64,000 nucleotides of DNA from Daphnia pulex. Taxonomy: Eukaryota > Arthropoda > Branchiopoda > Diplostraca > Daphniidae. Location: NCBI RefSeq assembly GCF_021134715.1, contig NC_060018.1, positions 3,613,501-3,677,500 on the forward strand. The letters run 5' to 3'. This document shows, one piece after another, positions 25,101 through 39,000 of this stretch (within the stretch, counting starts at the first letter, position 1; each line of letters starts with the position of its first letter). The translations under genes and the position numbers were made by a program. The notes under the pieces were generated by a model. That model ran no database searches, was not told where the DNA came from, and worked only from the letters and a program-made list of their open reading frames with translations.

Positions 25101-27131
25101 AGTGGTCGGGGAAAAAGCACAGCTTTCTCCCACCCGTTGCCGTCCGACTATGTACATCAATGTTTGTTAGGAGCATTAGGAGTATTTTTTGCTAATGTGT
25201 TTAATTCATAAATAAATGACTTTGTGTTATGATTAAATTTATCGATCCCCAACTAGATCTGTACGGGGATTGGATGGCGACTGCGCTCCAAAGTTCTCTG
25301 TACGTGGAAACGTGGACTAATGGACAAGGTCATCCCATGCCTTCTTTCTGCTTGAATCGCACTTTCACGTACGCTAGTATTTTGAAATTACCGGGGCAAT
25401 GTCTTTCATAAGTCATAACATCACTATTATTTAATAATAACGGGGGCAACCGTATTTCGGTATTTGTTATGAAAGAAGACGCTCCTACAATCACGTTTAC
25501 TTTTTTACCTTTGAACCTGTTCACGGATGTTGACAGAGTGCAGAACATTAAGCAGGTGCACCTGAGTGACGGCCAAGCCTTCCCGTCGCACAGTGATCAC
25601 AGCAAATGGGCCATTTCCAGTCGCCAGGAGAAACCGTGGGTCTGCATCGCCGACATCAATCGCATGGTGCGTGTACACGTATTGTATAGTGCCCTTTCTT
25701 TCTCAAGTTCTTATTGATTCAATTTTCCCGCCTTTTACCCTCGCTCGCCTGCCTTACGTGCACTCCAATCTTTTTACTCCCGCTTCTGTCACATGCCTGA
25801 AATTGAGTTGACAACTAAAACAGAAAAAGAAATTCCATCCGCCGGAGTACAACAACAACAACGACATGCGAGAAATTTAAACGTTTGATGAAAAACAGAG
25901 CTAGACGGCCTCGTAATGGTTGTTTCTTTTGGCTTGTTTATTTTAATTATTTATTTTTCATTAAATTTTTTTTTGTGTGTGCGAAAGCGAGCGACTCTAT
26001 CGCGTATACGTATGTAAGCTTGTAACCTTGTTTATAATTCGGTCGAATTCGGTTCTACTTGGTTTATTATTTGTTTTTGATTTCCGTCTGTATGTCTTGG
26101 TCTCACCGCTCCATGTCTCACCGGTGTTTATATACCACGGATGAGTAAAAAAAAAGAGCTCCTGCCGTTGCTCGGTAACCGGCGACGAATTCGAGGGAGT
26201 AAGCTGAGCTGGAGAGAAAGAGGAGACAGACAGTAAAGGCTCATAAAAGAGCAAAGAGCTATTTGATAAGATTCCGACTGCTACATTTTCCGTGAGTTAT
26301 CTGATTTTCTCGGCGTCTCATCTTATTTCTATCCACGTCAACTAAAAGTGCCGTAGCACTCAACTGAGGATGAAGGAAATCTAAGAAGACGAAACAAAAA
26401 ATAAAATAAAGGGAAAAAGGAGCAGCAGAAGCAGCTTTCCATGTTTGGCTGGTTGTCATACCAACTATCACGTTGACGCGGTTCTCAACGACATTATTGT
26501 GAAAATCAAACAGATCGATGAGAAATACCTCGCCAATGTCCTGTGACGCATGCTGACGTCTTCTCCTCTCTTTGGCTTTTTCTATTTCGTTCGGGAGACA
26601 TTTTGAATGAATAAAAATGAGAGGAAGGTAGAAACTTGGAATTCGATTAAGCGTAATCTTTGATTATTTGATCAGTTCAATGTTTTACAACGATATCACC
26701 ATGGAAACGAGTGGTAATTCTAGTTTGTGCATATTCCACCTTTAAAAAGCGACCCCACAGTGACACAGACAGTAATTTACTATGTTTCCTTATTCGTTTC
26801 ATTTCGATTTTTTATTATTTTTTGGTTATCTTTTTTTATTATTATTATTGGAATGACTTTTCATCCATATTGGTAATGGAATTTTCTAGCTGGATTGGTG
26901 ATCGTGCGTTTTTATATTTTATAGGATTCCCAGCGGCATCGAGGTGGCGGATCGCTTTGTTTCAGTCAGCCTGAGCTGTGGCGTGGGCTCGACCAGGCTG
27001 TCAATCAACTGGAACCTTGCCCACTTTCATCGGCTTTCTTCTTCTCCGTGAATAGGAAGCTCACAAATACTATGAAGAAGAAAAAGAAGAAGCAGAAGAA
27101 TCAGGTGACGCAACAAGACCTGTTAGTATAA
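22112..27131 (+). CDS. DNASE2: Deoxyribonuclease II, lysosomal acid endonuclease
   Basis: DNase II cleaves double-stranded DNA in acidic lysosomes, clearing DNA from engulfed or apoptotic cells, without a metal cofactor. Exons 22112-22215, 22746-22926, 22988-23276, 24709-24915, 25257-25368, 25537-25666 and 26925-27131 join in phase to 409 residues. I chose the ATG at 22112 because it opens directly onto a signal peptide (MDTILLVVVLLLVATQPATA); an in-frame ATG at 22082 is an alternative. Family signatures in order: CRNEDGQPVDWFVLYKLP, HAKGVVAFD with GFWLVHSVPRFP, YGQTMLCVSL, DLYGDWMATAL with VETWTNGQG, DHSKWAISS, and WVCIADINRM joined to RGGGSLC. His128 (HAKG) and His319 (DHSKW) match the family's catalytic histidines. 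Potential N-glycosylation sites fit a lysosomal enzyme. The Lys-rich C-terminal tail is unusual. Confidence 0.93.
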
Positions 27132-30100
27132 TACGCGTAGAGTATAGGTTGATTCACAAAAGAAACTTTCAAACAAAAGTTTGCGACTATTTTAAAAGCT
27201 TCCGTATCCTACAAGCTTGTTCCTTTTGGCCCTTCCTACTTGTACTAGTTTCTTAATATCTCTCCCTGTCTCCGTCTGACGTCATTGGGGGGCCTACAAT
27301 AACTTTTCTACTCGACTCCCGAATGTTTCAATCTGTACACTTTTCCTTGCTGCAGACTACTATCGTATCATATTGCAATTCCTCTCTTTACGATGGAACT
27401 CGTCCTTATTATCTCGAGCCACTTTGTCTTTCCTCATGACAGATTTCTAAACCAATAAAGTCAGCCTCCGTAGTCTTTTTTCCCCGCTGCCTTGATGTGC
27501 ACTGCACAGAAGGGAAAATTGGTATTTCGACACTGGTTAGCGAGCAGCAGTAGTCCTCCTCCTTGCGATTTCTCTTTCTCCTACCTCCGCATTTTCCTAA
27601 GGTATACAGTAGATGCTCTCTTATTGATCGCTTGTAGGCTTCTACTTATGCGATCCTTTAAGACCCGGTCCGTATGAAAAGTAGTATGTTCTGTTATTGT
27701 GCTTTTAGCTCCGCTGATATTCAGGTAAGTATGAGGTGCATCTGGGTGGATAAATATCCCATTTTTTGCGGATTGGCAGTGCGGGTCGCAAGTTGAATCC
27801 CAAGTGATGAACCAACCCGGGTGCATCCTTGCAGGCGTGGTCTCCGCCCATTCGTTTTCGTTCCGTAGTCGCCCCGTTTTGACGATGGAGTCCGCAGTAT
27901 TTTCTTTTCTCCCCGTTCTCTTTCGCCCTTCTAAATGGAGCAGCGTCTCTCGGACGACCGTAAAACAAAAGCATTAGCTAATGCTCGTCGACTCTAAAAA
28001 TAGGCATTACTCTCTACTACTATAAATATTAGATGGAAAAGAGAACTTTAAGAGTTATCTGGTAGGCTACATTTTCTACCACTTTGTTCAACCCGGTTTA
28101 TTGAAACTTTAGCAGGAAATCGTTTACGTTTTGTTTTCGACTTTACTGGAAGAAAAAGAATGAACTGTATCGTTTTAATAAAAGAAATGGTATAAATCCT
28201 GAATGAAGAAGTTTTTGGTACCCCAACTGTTACTGGCTGTGATGTAACGCGATTCCTCTGGGGGGAAAATTTTTCACGATACCAACAGGCACCCCTTCCC
28301 ACGCTCTCCGCCCTCAACTTTTCCCGCAATGTCACACAGGCAACGAGTACATCCTCTTCTGTATTTTGTATCCTCGACATTTATCTTTTGCTTCTTTATT
28401 TCTCGATTCTCGATTTATTCGTTTCTTTTATTTCTTTCAAAGTGCGCGCTCTTTCAAATCCTTCCGGTTTTATGTCTGAGCCTTTATTTACAACTACATC
28501 CGACACGTATGACATGATGGAGAATCAGCTATTACCGATGGAAATCCTCTTTTGTGTTTACTCTATACTAGAGACTAAATGCACATCCTTTTTTTATAGT
28601 TCATCAGATTGTATGGCGTTTAGTTTTTACAATTTTCTGCCTAGAGGCTATTAATCCCGTTGTTGCGCCGTTGCAAACACAAAAAGAAGCTCTGTCGCGT
28701 GACTCAGCGTTTTTTTTTTCCCGTAGTTGATGACAAAGAGCGACCGTCGTCATGCAAGGACATGAGACGCAAAATGCCCAGCCAGTCATAACTCGTGCCA
28801 TCTCGTGCTGTCGGTCGCGATTGTCGGCACGAGCTATGAGGTGATCGATCGTCGGGTGTGTGTAGGTCTTTCCTGCCTCCGCCGTCCTGTTACTTCCTTG
28901 AGCACGCACACATATTCCAGCTCGTAGGGACATTGGAATAAGCCTTATACCACAGCGGCGGACTATTCCTCTCTTATTTCCTCATTCTTGCTTTTATCTT
29001 TTCTATCTTGGGTTGCCCGGCTTGCTCCACCGTCATCCCTCCAGCTCTTTGCTGAAACTGCGGCTGACGCTCTGCTCTTTGGCTCTCTTCTCGCTTTCTC
29101 ATCTTTATACGAAAACAGGTCCCGATCGATGAAACGTAACACACAGTGGTGGCCTTCGTTCTCTTTGCCCCGTCGCATCTCATACGCCACTTTATAATGC
29201 TTTGGAGCTTTTGCATCCGTGTTTTCTTCAGCGAGAATGGTACCGTAGGTAGTAGGTCATTTGGTCTACCGGATGAATTTTTCAGTTTTCTTTCCTCCGC
29301 GAGCATCGCTGATGTATACTGGCGCATTCAATCTTCTTTCTGGATTTTCATTAAAGTCCAAAGTATCAACTCCCACGGACGATCTTGTGGTTCACGTCCT
29401 ACCGACTCTAATTATTTAAAGTCACTCTGCAATTCATACCTTGACTGTAACCGTAAATAAGAATGTATTATGCAATGCTCCTTGAAACGTGAATACCCTA
29501 TCCGCCTTGGCACTACCCCACATTCGATCGATCGTTCGTATTTTCCCTCATCTCTCTCAGAGTCCATTCGTCCGATCGAGTACCAATAACTTCATCGGAT
29601 TGCATTACAAGGGTTATTAATTTATGCATAGTTGGTCGTCTGTGTGGGAAAGGGGGACGAGTACATGAATTCTAGAATCACGATTGTATTTCATTGTCGA
29701 CTGTTATGATGATGTAGAGAATATCAGTAACTCTGGTTCTCATCTAGCCAGTAAAATTGTGGAAGTTGAAACTTCCGGTGGAAAAAGACTTAACTTAGAC
29801 AAAGCTCGTCAGAAATGAAATACCAATCGTCCTGAAATAATAAACTAGCCCGAGTACTGCTGCGCCAACGCATCACAAACTTTGAAACGAAGTAACATGA
29901 TTTAACATTTGTCGTGTGCACCATTGACGCACGAGTCTTTCCCGAGTGTTGGCCTACTCTGAATATTTTTCTCTGAACGGTCGCATTTATATAACCTTCA
30001 CCCTGGTTGGTTGTATAATTAATGGTAATTTTTTTAAACGAATTCTCATTGCAGTTTCTCATTTTTCATTATCTGTGTAGATTAGCAAAAAAAAAAACAA

Positions 30101-33059
30101 GACTAAAATTCTGTTATCCTTCCTTGATAAATCATTTTAGGTTTAGCCGATGTGCCTATTCAAAGCCTTGCGTTATTTGCGTAGTCAAAACCAAATTTGA
30201 GTAGCGCTTCCGGCATCGATTGCTCAGTTCAGTGATTATATAATGTTGAAGAGGGGAAATGATTTTAAGATGAAAGAGTTGCTGAAATTCATCTAGAAAA
30301 GTGTTTAGCCGTTATTGAGGAGATAAAATTTCCCTCCCACATTAGCACGGGAGAATGAAATCAGCATTTCAACTCTGTCGGTCGATTTTTATCGCCCCCG
30401 CGTCTTTCACACATGTTTTCCCGACACTATCAGTTTTCCCATTGAAGTTTCAAAGCGCGTCCAGCATGGGCGTTTTCATGAAGGTAACGATGCTGGGCTA
30501 AAAGACGGACAGAAAAGGATATGAGGGCGATCCAAAAAATCCAGCTACTGAAGCTGCTAATGAGGCACCTCGTTCTAGACATCCTGAATAGAAAGGATAT
30601 GCTCTGCGTCGATGAATTCGCAAGCTTGCAAGGAGTGCCTGCAAACTGCATTTCTAAAACTTTGTTTGAAATGACTGTGTATGTATGTAAACCGTTCATA
30701 TACGTATAATAGTTTTCGTAGAACGGGGGGGGAGGGGGTTTAGATATGCTACGCGCAGCTTTACTATTCAGTTGTTGTAATGCTGATACGCCCCCGCGGA
30801 CGGTGAACGACGTGAACGCCGTTTGTTATTCATTTGCAGAATTGATCCAGTCGTGAAAACAAATCCGCTTTTTTGTTATATGTTGTGGGGGGGGGACGCG
30901 TATGTTCACCTAATCTCAACGGCGATTCCTCCGCGCAGAAGTAGCAAGAAATCTATAGTCTACGAAATGTTACTATGTTAATTCCAGCAGTGACGATTCT
31001 TCTTGGAATTATTTGCGGTGGCGCTTTCTGGAAATTGTGATTAATGTTTCCTTGGTGAATCGATAAGCAGAGTTGCATTCAACTACTGCGCGGACTTGTT
31101 GAATTTCAAAATATTGACGTAAGAAAATGGATATTCAGTTAACAAACCTTTCTGTGTGCGCTGTTGCAGTGACCGATGTATCGATTGGCGAGCGTGGTAT
31201 TTATTTATTGTAGCACAGTGCACTCAACTGGCCGTCATAATGCGCCTGGGGAGTTCTTTTAGAATGCTGACACTGTGCTTTGATTCAAGAGTATACCACT
31301 ACTACCAGACCATCATCGAGATTGGAGCACACGACTGCTTTTGTTCCCTTTGCCAAGCTCTCTTGGATGTTCAAGAAGTAGCCTTTACACTACCCACTGA
31401 ATATATATAGTGCTATAGCGAAGTTCTCTAGCCAAGTTTGTATAGGCCTAGTGGTCTACATAGTCCAGTTGACATCGATGTTTACTAATAAGCAGGTTCC
31501 CGAGTTGTTTGCGAGTACTCTATTGCCTACTAAATAGAGCTCCTGCGCAAATGTAAGTGACAATGGCCTCCGTCAAATTATTCATGACTTGATTGTCTAT
31601 ATTGCTTTACATAGAGAATGAATGCATACCTTTAGGCTGTGATATATACTGTACATAATCAGAGAGGCACGTACTATACACTCCGATAATCATGGAAATG
31701 GTTTCCGATGCGGGGGTTGAATTAATGAGTTTCCTGCGTATTCTGAAAGTATCTGCGGATCAAGCCAATAATGTTCACGTATCGACCGCAGTGATTATTG
31801 TTTGCTGCCGCAGCAAGATCTCCGATGTGCGTCCTTATATACGCACTATCAAGAAGCAAGGATCGATAATGGGATTACTATTTTCATTACTCGTACAACA
31901 GTACACAGTAGTCACGGAGATGTATAAAATATCAGAGAGAATGCCCGAACATTTGTTCAGTTTCATCAGATGCATACTTTTTGATTCCACCTTATTCTCT
32001 CATTTCTAATAACCGCTGCGGGCGTGTGAAGTTACGTATATTGCGATTGAGATTTCGAATCGTAGTTGGCATATCCACTATCTTTGAAGGTTCTCTCGCC
32101 AGATCGGAAACCAATAATACTTCATTTCCTCGAATACTCAGTTCTTCTCGGATGCGATCGTTGAAGCGTCGACGAAGCAATAACTTTCATAGTTAGCGGA
32201 TGAACGCCTTCGCTGGGTGGGCAATCAATCCAATGCATGCGTTTCCTTTATGGTTTAAATAACAGGACTTTCTAAAATATTTAATAATGCACAGTCAATC
32301 ATCTCTCGAGGCGCATTTTCCTTTGAGATTAAAGCGGTGAATGAAACGAGTTAGAAAGCTAGGCCCTTTTTTGTCAGTTATCTAAATTCTACTTAGGTGA
32401 ATATCTCTGTTGCAGCGTGTGATATTTTTTCGTTGGGCAAAAACTAACTATAAGTTGACATGGAATATAAACCGGAAAAGTTCCTACTAATAACATTGCT
32501 GCCTAATAAGATGAAGCAGACCGGGTTGATTACCTGGAGTAAAATGTTTTACGATTTAAAGAGCGCGCGCCATCTCTATTAGTTTTTACTTGGCATCAAT
32601 TACGTTTAGACAAAACTCTGCATGGACAACAATAACATCTGTACTACCTCGATGCTGACGGGGGTTTCTCAGAAGAACACAACTACCGTAGCGAATCATA
32701 TTAGTTTTATGAAATGATTTTTTGTGTTAGCGAAGCAAAATTGGCAATAAAAGCTTTACAAAGCTCCCCCACGCACTCACACTGGCGCCACTTGAAAATC
32801 TCGGGATATAGCAGACGAACTTTGTGTTTATTATTTTTGTTGTGACGATTTGACGGAAATTAGGCAGTTGACCAATGAGATTTCGAATGGTGTCAACGTC
32901 AACTCATTCTTGAGCGTTTTATTCGTTTCCTTTCATTTCAATTCCATTTGCTGCCCGATTGTGTTTTAGTTGGATTTATCAAAGTGTTTCTAATGGAGGC
33001 GGGGTTTGGAGTAGTAGAGTAATTTTTCCTAGCCATGTCAACAGATCTTCAATATAGAA
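27132..33059. other. 5.9-kb stretch without recognisable gene
   Basis: This is the longest gene-poor block in the right two thirds of the window. Open frames of up to 117 codons exist on both strands (for example 28974-29327 minus and 31692-32009 plus), but none has recognisable motifs, they overlap antisense partners, and flanking splice sites do not build a consistent model. G-rich runs occur at about 30725-30740 and 30885-30896. The stretch could hold regulatory DNA for EDEM1, a long non-coding RNA, or a gene with very short exons that I cannot see. Confidence 0.4.
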
Positions 33060-35443
33060 ATGATTGGAGTTTCAGGAAACTGTGCCTTTGTTTGTCAAAT
33101 TCTGATCATACCACTAATTGTTCTGCCTTTAAACCATCCCTGTCTTTCACTTTTGTCAACTTGGGGTGAAGATTTCCAACTTAAATATTCACATTTCCCG
33201 GAAAGCCTGAGACTAGAAATGGTCAATGAAACAAAAAAAATGTTCTATTTTGGATACGATAATTACATGAATCTTGCCTTTCCGTTGGATGAGCTCAACC
33301 CTATTCTATGTAGTGGAAGAGGACCAGATTATGATAATCCGTACAATGCACATTTATTTTACAATTTATATTCTGATGTGACTAAATTTTTTTCTCTTTA
33401 TTTATTATCCAGATCAAATATTAATATCAATGATGTCCTGGGAAACTACTCTCTCACTTTGATTGATTCCCTGGACACCCTTTTGATAATGGGAAATATC
33501 TCTGAATTCAAAAGAGCAGTCAAGCTTGTAATTGAAAATGTCTCTTTTGAACAGGATTCTACCATACAAGTTTTTGAAGCTAGCATTAGGTAATGAGAAA
33601 CTGACAGTTATTTATTGATCAATAAATGCATTCAATGTATATTACAGACTCTTGGGTGGTTTACTGTCAGCTCACCTTCTAATCATAGATAATTTCAAAT
33701 ACCTGGGTGATTTGGAACTTGATGATTATGACAATGAATTATTAGACATGGCCCATGATCTTGCAGCCAGATTGTTGCCTGCCTTTGATAATACAAAAAC
33801 AGGAATCCCTCATCCAAGAGTAAGCTGATGGTCCAGATGGATTTATAAATTTCAGAATAACGTTGTTACTGTTTTTGAAACGTTAGGTGCATTTGATTAA
33901 CGGTGTTCCCGTTGAGGGAATTACTGAGACCTGCACGGCTGGAGCAGGGACACTTTTAGTTGAATTTGGAATTTTGAGTCGGTTAATCAAGGATCCCGTT
34001 TACGAAAATTATGCCCGAAGAGCTGTCAAGTCATTGTGGGATCTCAAAAACAAAGACACAGGCCTTTTAGGTACTAAAGCTTATTAAAGATAATAAGTTG
34101 TCTCGTCACCAATTCATTTCTGCTTTGATTCTTCAACTTCAACTTAGGTAATACCCTGGATATTCAAACAGGACAATGGACTGGGCAGTTAAGTGGCATT
34201 GGAGCTGGCATGGATTCATATTATGAATATCTCTTGAAGTCTTTTATATTGTTTAATGAACCAGAAGACCTTGAAACATTCCAAAGTAGTTATGAGACCA
34301 TCAAAGCTTACTTGAGAAAAGGGTAACTATTTCTTAAAAATTGTTTGTTCCGTGATCGGTTATTCTTTATTTCGCTTCTTATTGTTTCTGTTGAAAGCCG
34401 ACAAAAATGTAATGATGGTGATGGGGAGCATCCAATATATGTCAACGTCGACATGAAAAATGGAGCAACCTCGACCACTTGGATTGATGCACTTCAGGTA
34501 AAAATATTCAAGTATTGCGTTCTTTCGAGAGATGACGAGAAACTCTAAACTGTGCTATTCATAGGCGTCCTTTGCTGGGCTTCAGGTATTATATGGAGAT
34601 GTTGAAGAAGCCATTTGCAGCCACGCTTTGTATTTCGCGGTTTGGAAAAAATGGGACGCAATACCCGAACGATTCAATTGGCAACGCAAAGAGCCTGATG
34701 TTTCGTTCTATCCCCTGAGGCCAGAATTTGCCGAGTCCACTTATTTGCTCTATCAGGTATGCATTACCTTTTCTGTGAAGAATGTCTAAAGATTAAGTGA
34801 TTTATGACATTTACCTGCCACTAGGCAACCAAAAACCCGTTTTACTTGAGAGTTGGCCAAGCCATACTTGAAAGCCTTAATCTCTACGCTCGAGCGCCAT
34901 GCGGATATGCAACGCTGCACAGCGTCATTGACAAGTCACAGGAGGATCGAATGGAGTCTTTCTTCCTGAGCGAAACCTGCAAATATCTATATTTAGTATG
35001 TTCTTTTAGTCTTACCATCGCATCTCATTCTCTCATAGTAAATGTTTTGCTCAGCTCTTCGACATTCATCATCCAATCAACACTAATGCGGAAAGGTACT
35101 TGTTCACCACAGAGGGACACGTCATCCCAATCACTTCCGCTTTGCGCCCTTTCAATTGGGATGGCGATGAAGTAGATAGTCACACAGGGAGATTGTTGCC
35201 CTCTTCTCGATACAGTCACCGACGTCATGCCTCTCGAGTGTCCGATTCAGATGTGGTCGCTGTGCCGAATAATAGCACTCATAGGGTTGTAAGTATAATA
35301 AAACCACTCTGAGTATTGTAAATTCCATTCATTTCCTATTTTTCGATGCATAGTGCTCTTCGGTGCAATTAGAACATGGCTCTCTTCCGCTGAAACAACG
35401 CTACCTCGTTCAGTTATTTGATACCATTGGAGCTGAATTATAA
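33060..35443 (+). CDS. EDEM1: EDEM1-like ER degradation-enhancing mannosidase
   Basis: Glycosyl hydrolase family 47 protein of the ER that trims or recognises mannose on misfolded glycoproteins and routes them to ERAD. Ten exons: 33060-33340, 33413-33589, 33648-33819, 33887-34070, 34148-34322, 34398-34497, 34565-34756, 34825-34995, 35055-35288 and 35354-35443, giving 591 residues (human EDEM1 657). An N-terminal hydrophobic segment (about residues 9-32) fits a signal peptide or anchor. Conserved blocks include [156 protein letters not shown] and [13 protein letters not shown]. The conserved acidic residues of GH47 in these blocks are present. The C-terminus is shorter and different from vertebrate EDEM1. 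Intron 1 is 72 bp and stop-free in frame (see findings). Confidence 0.93.
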
Positions 35444-35964
35444 TGGTGAATTGATCGATTCTTATGGATTAAAGAAAAGTGGCTTAAGTAATAGGTTTTG
35501 CCGTTTTGGGGGTCCCGGTTTTTTCCTCTTGAGATCCAACAAAGGATCCAAGTATAACGTTTGTTTGTGATTCCATAGTCTTAGAGAAGTCTTGGCCTTT
35601 TATGAAAAAAAAAAAGAAACCTATTTAATAAGCTCTTTATATACAGATTGAAATACAAATTGAATTTATTGTTAAATGCCAAACATTACAAATGTGCGTT
35701 TTGATTGCTACTTCAGGCTTTCCTATTTCAGCCAGTATTATTTGTGATTTGGGTAAACCCCGTAGTTATCTTAAAATTCAAAACAATTCTTAATTTTTAT
35801 GTTAGTTTCTGAGTAGACGATTACTACTTACAAGCTTCTAGGAAATTTAAAAAAATCAATGGCGGCCATGATGGTGACTCTTACGTCGTCTGCTAGCAGA
35901 CATTTGGCAAATTGGCATTATCGTGAGCAGTCGTGCGATCGTGCTTGGCTAAACGTAATATACA

Positions 35965-35970
35965 AATAAA
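35965..35970 (+). terminator. Candidate EDEM1 polyadenylation signal
   Basis: I noticed no AATAAA between the EDEM1 stop and this one, which sits only 35 bp upstream of the next gene's start codon. If used by EDEM1, the two same-strand transcripts would be almost contiguous or overlapping. Alternatively EDEM1 uses a variant signal closer to its stop. Confidence 0.3.
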
Positions 35971-36004
35971 AGTTGTTTATTTTCTTTAAACTTTACATAA
36001 AAAC

Positions 36005-39000
36005 ATGAAAGCAACTACTGCTGTTTCATGGAGTGACAACCAAGATGTGAGATCTTTGATTGCTGTGTACCAATTGGTGAAATCAAATGATCTAGGCTTC
36101 GTTTTGGTAAACTTTGGTCGTTTGACAGAACGTTTTTATGAAAAAGCTCTGGATCAGAACTACCGATGTAGCTTAACAGTTGCTCAAAATTTGGAGCTGG
36201 AGACGGAATTTGCTGCCCTAGCTGACTGGATTCAAAGTGCTAAAGAGGGTGTCTTAAAACACAAACTGCAAGTCAAAATAAAACTGCAGGTAAGTTACAT
36301 TCCAATGAAATTATGAACTTTGTCGTTCAAGATATGTTTTGTTCACGTTAATGTAGATCAACATGTTGCAAACAGCTCGTTATATCTTGGTAAAAGGGAG
36401 TAAATTTCCACGGGACTATCATTGGACTTGTAACGTGATTAAATTGGCGCTGGAAACTGCCATCTATTGTCACGATGCTAAGCTTTGGACAGAAATGGAG
36501 TGGTGTTTGAACGAGACCGAATTCTACCAACACAGTTTCATTCAGCGGTGGCACGAGATTCCATTTGAGCTTCGGGCACCCTACCTTTTAGACAGTTATT
36601 TACTTCCTGTACTCCGGCTGTTGTGGATTCACGGTTGCAAGATAGACGATGATGAAGCCCTTGATCGTTGCGTAACACTTTTTGATGTGATGGAATTAAG
36701 CCCTCAGCAAACTATCATCATCGCTAAAATATGTTTTAATGTTGGACTCGATCGCTTCCACCGCCAAAAATATGAAATGGCTGCCACTTGGCTGAAAATT
36801 TCTTATCGCTATGGTATTCCTATTACATCCTCAAATCAACGGTTAATTGATAACGGACATTTATGTTCCAAATTAGCAATTAGCAATCTATCAAGGAACA
36901 AACGAGTTCGAACATCTCCCAGCAAAACCTTGTATTTGATGGCTATTTGTCTCTACAAAGCGGATGTGTTGCAGAATCGTGACAAAATTCTTCGTATTTT
37001 GGACCTTGCTGGTAATTTGTAGGCTGAGAGATATTAACATCCATTGCTGTACTAACAGAATTTATTGAACCTTTTCAGGTGAGACTTTGGCCATTGCAGA
37101 ACTGCGATTTCGTACCTTAATGCAAGGCAAACCACAGCTACCACATTTAGTTCGGAGCGCCTTAAAACTACTTTGCATTCACGTTAATCAGGACCTACCA
37201 AATTTCAGAACCAACGTCTTGAAGGTAATACGAATACTCTACTATCTTTAGCATTAACATAATGGATTCTCTCAGGTTTTCATGGAATTAGAACGAAATG
37301 GCCATTCTCAAGTGACAGTAGACATGCTCAATGCAATCCCTTGGCATACCGGCAGTAGATCCGCTCTTGATGTGACGATCGTGCAAGACCTAATGCCACA
37401 TATTAAATGGATTTGCGCTGAAGTTGCCATACGCCTTTGCATTCAGCGCAAATTTCTAAGTGGTTGCTACCTATGGTTAGAAGAACTCTCTCAGTGGACT
37501 CCATCTAGAAACAGTTATACATTTTTTTTTCGTTCTTCAATATTTATTACTTATATTTTAATACGTTCTTAGTTAACTCGGAATCAATGAAATGTATTTT
37601 TGCACTGGCAGAAGCGCAAGCCATCAATCTGAAATCTCATTACCTCGCTCTTAAATGGTTTCAGACTCTTGCCAAAATAAGTCGTATTCATGGTAAGTTG
37701 CATATGCTTAACAAATAACGAATTGGTTTTTAAAAATGATTGATAATTTCATTTAAGGTGGTCCCTCTTCTGTTGTCGCCAACGCTATCCGCTACTCACT
37801 CTCGCTAAATTCTGATCAGGGATTACTCGCTGCTAAGCAGATATTTGATAGTGGAATACCGCTTGCCGACCTTGATATACAATTGCTTCGCTTTAGGCTC
37901 TTGGTCGCTGCACTGGATGAAGATCTCACAAAGGCGAATGAAACCTGTCTAGAGCTAGGTTGTTACGTGGCGGTGACAAACTAAAGAAAAATGGTTGATT
38001 TTAGTTTCTCTGTTTACCATAGATGTTCGTTACAAAAAAGAGGAAAATCTGGAAGCTGATAGCTGGGAGGAAGGTTTGCACACGCTAGAATTATGCGCAA
38101 TGGTTGCCTTGAAGAATCACAAAATGAATGAAGTTGTTTCAACCTGCCTGGATGCCATGATCAACGAGATCAGAAAAGGAGAAATCAGCCAAATTGTTCG
38201 AGTCATTCGGTACGTAACAACTAAAACCACTTTACCTATTCATCTTTTGTGTATGACCCATATTTTTAGTTTCCATGTAAAAATATTGTTTCATCCAACC
38301 ATGGGCTATTTGGAAAATGCTGGGGACCATGCTTTGGAAACGGCGAAGTGCATCGACAATTTGATCTCCACACTTTTATACGCTTATCGTGAACTAAAAG
38401 AGAGTATAGAATCACCAGATGGACCACACGGTAATTATATTAATTCCAGGTTATTCGTATATTCCATAGTTATTCAAAAGATTCTTTGTTTGCTATTTTG
38501 CGGAAAGATGGTAATGGACTAGAGCTTTGGTTTGGAAATCTGGCCTGGTCGTTAGGACGAAAATTAGGTTGCATTATGCCAGGGTTCTCTCGGCATCAGT
38601 TCTACAAACTTTCTTATAAATTGCTAAGTTTGACTTCCGAAAAGGTAATATAACGTTAATGTTTCAATATTATATTAGCACATTACTCTTAATATACCGT
38701 CACCATTATTACTTATAGGATCAGGACATTAATGACAGAATTGCTATAGCGATAACAATGGCCGTAGCTATCGGTATCAACTGCTTGGATCATCAACACT
38801 ACCATAAGATACTAGGAATCTGCCGAGATGTAATTGAAGAATTCCCTAAGAAGGGCACTTTAAAACCAATTCAACTACACTTCTACGAGTTCTATATTTT
38901 AGTAGGACATTTCTACGTATGTAGATAGAGAATAATAAATAATTTTTTGCTTAAATCTAGTGTGAACTCGGAGAAATAAAGCGGATGTGGGAACTGCTGC

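Noticed and set aside
28974-29327. 117-codon and overlapping opposing open frames
   Set aside because: Three frames on both strands are open at once, which indicates stop-poor composition rather than coding. No family similarity.
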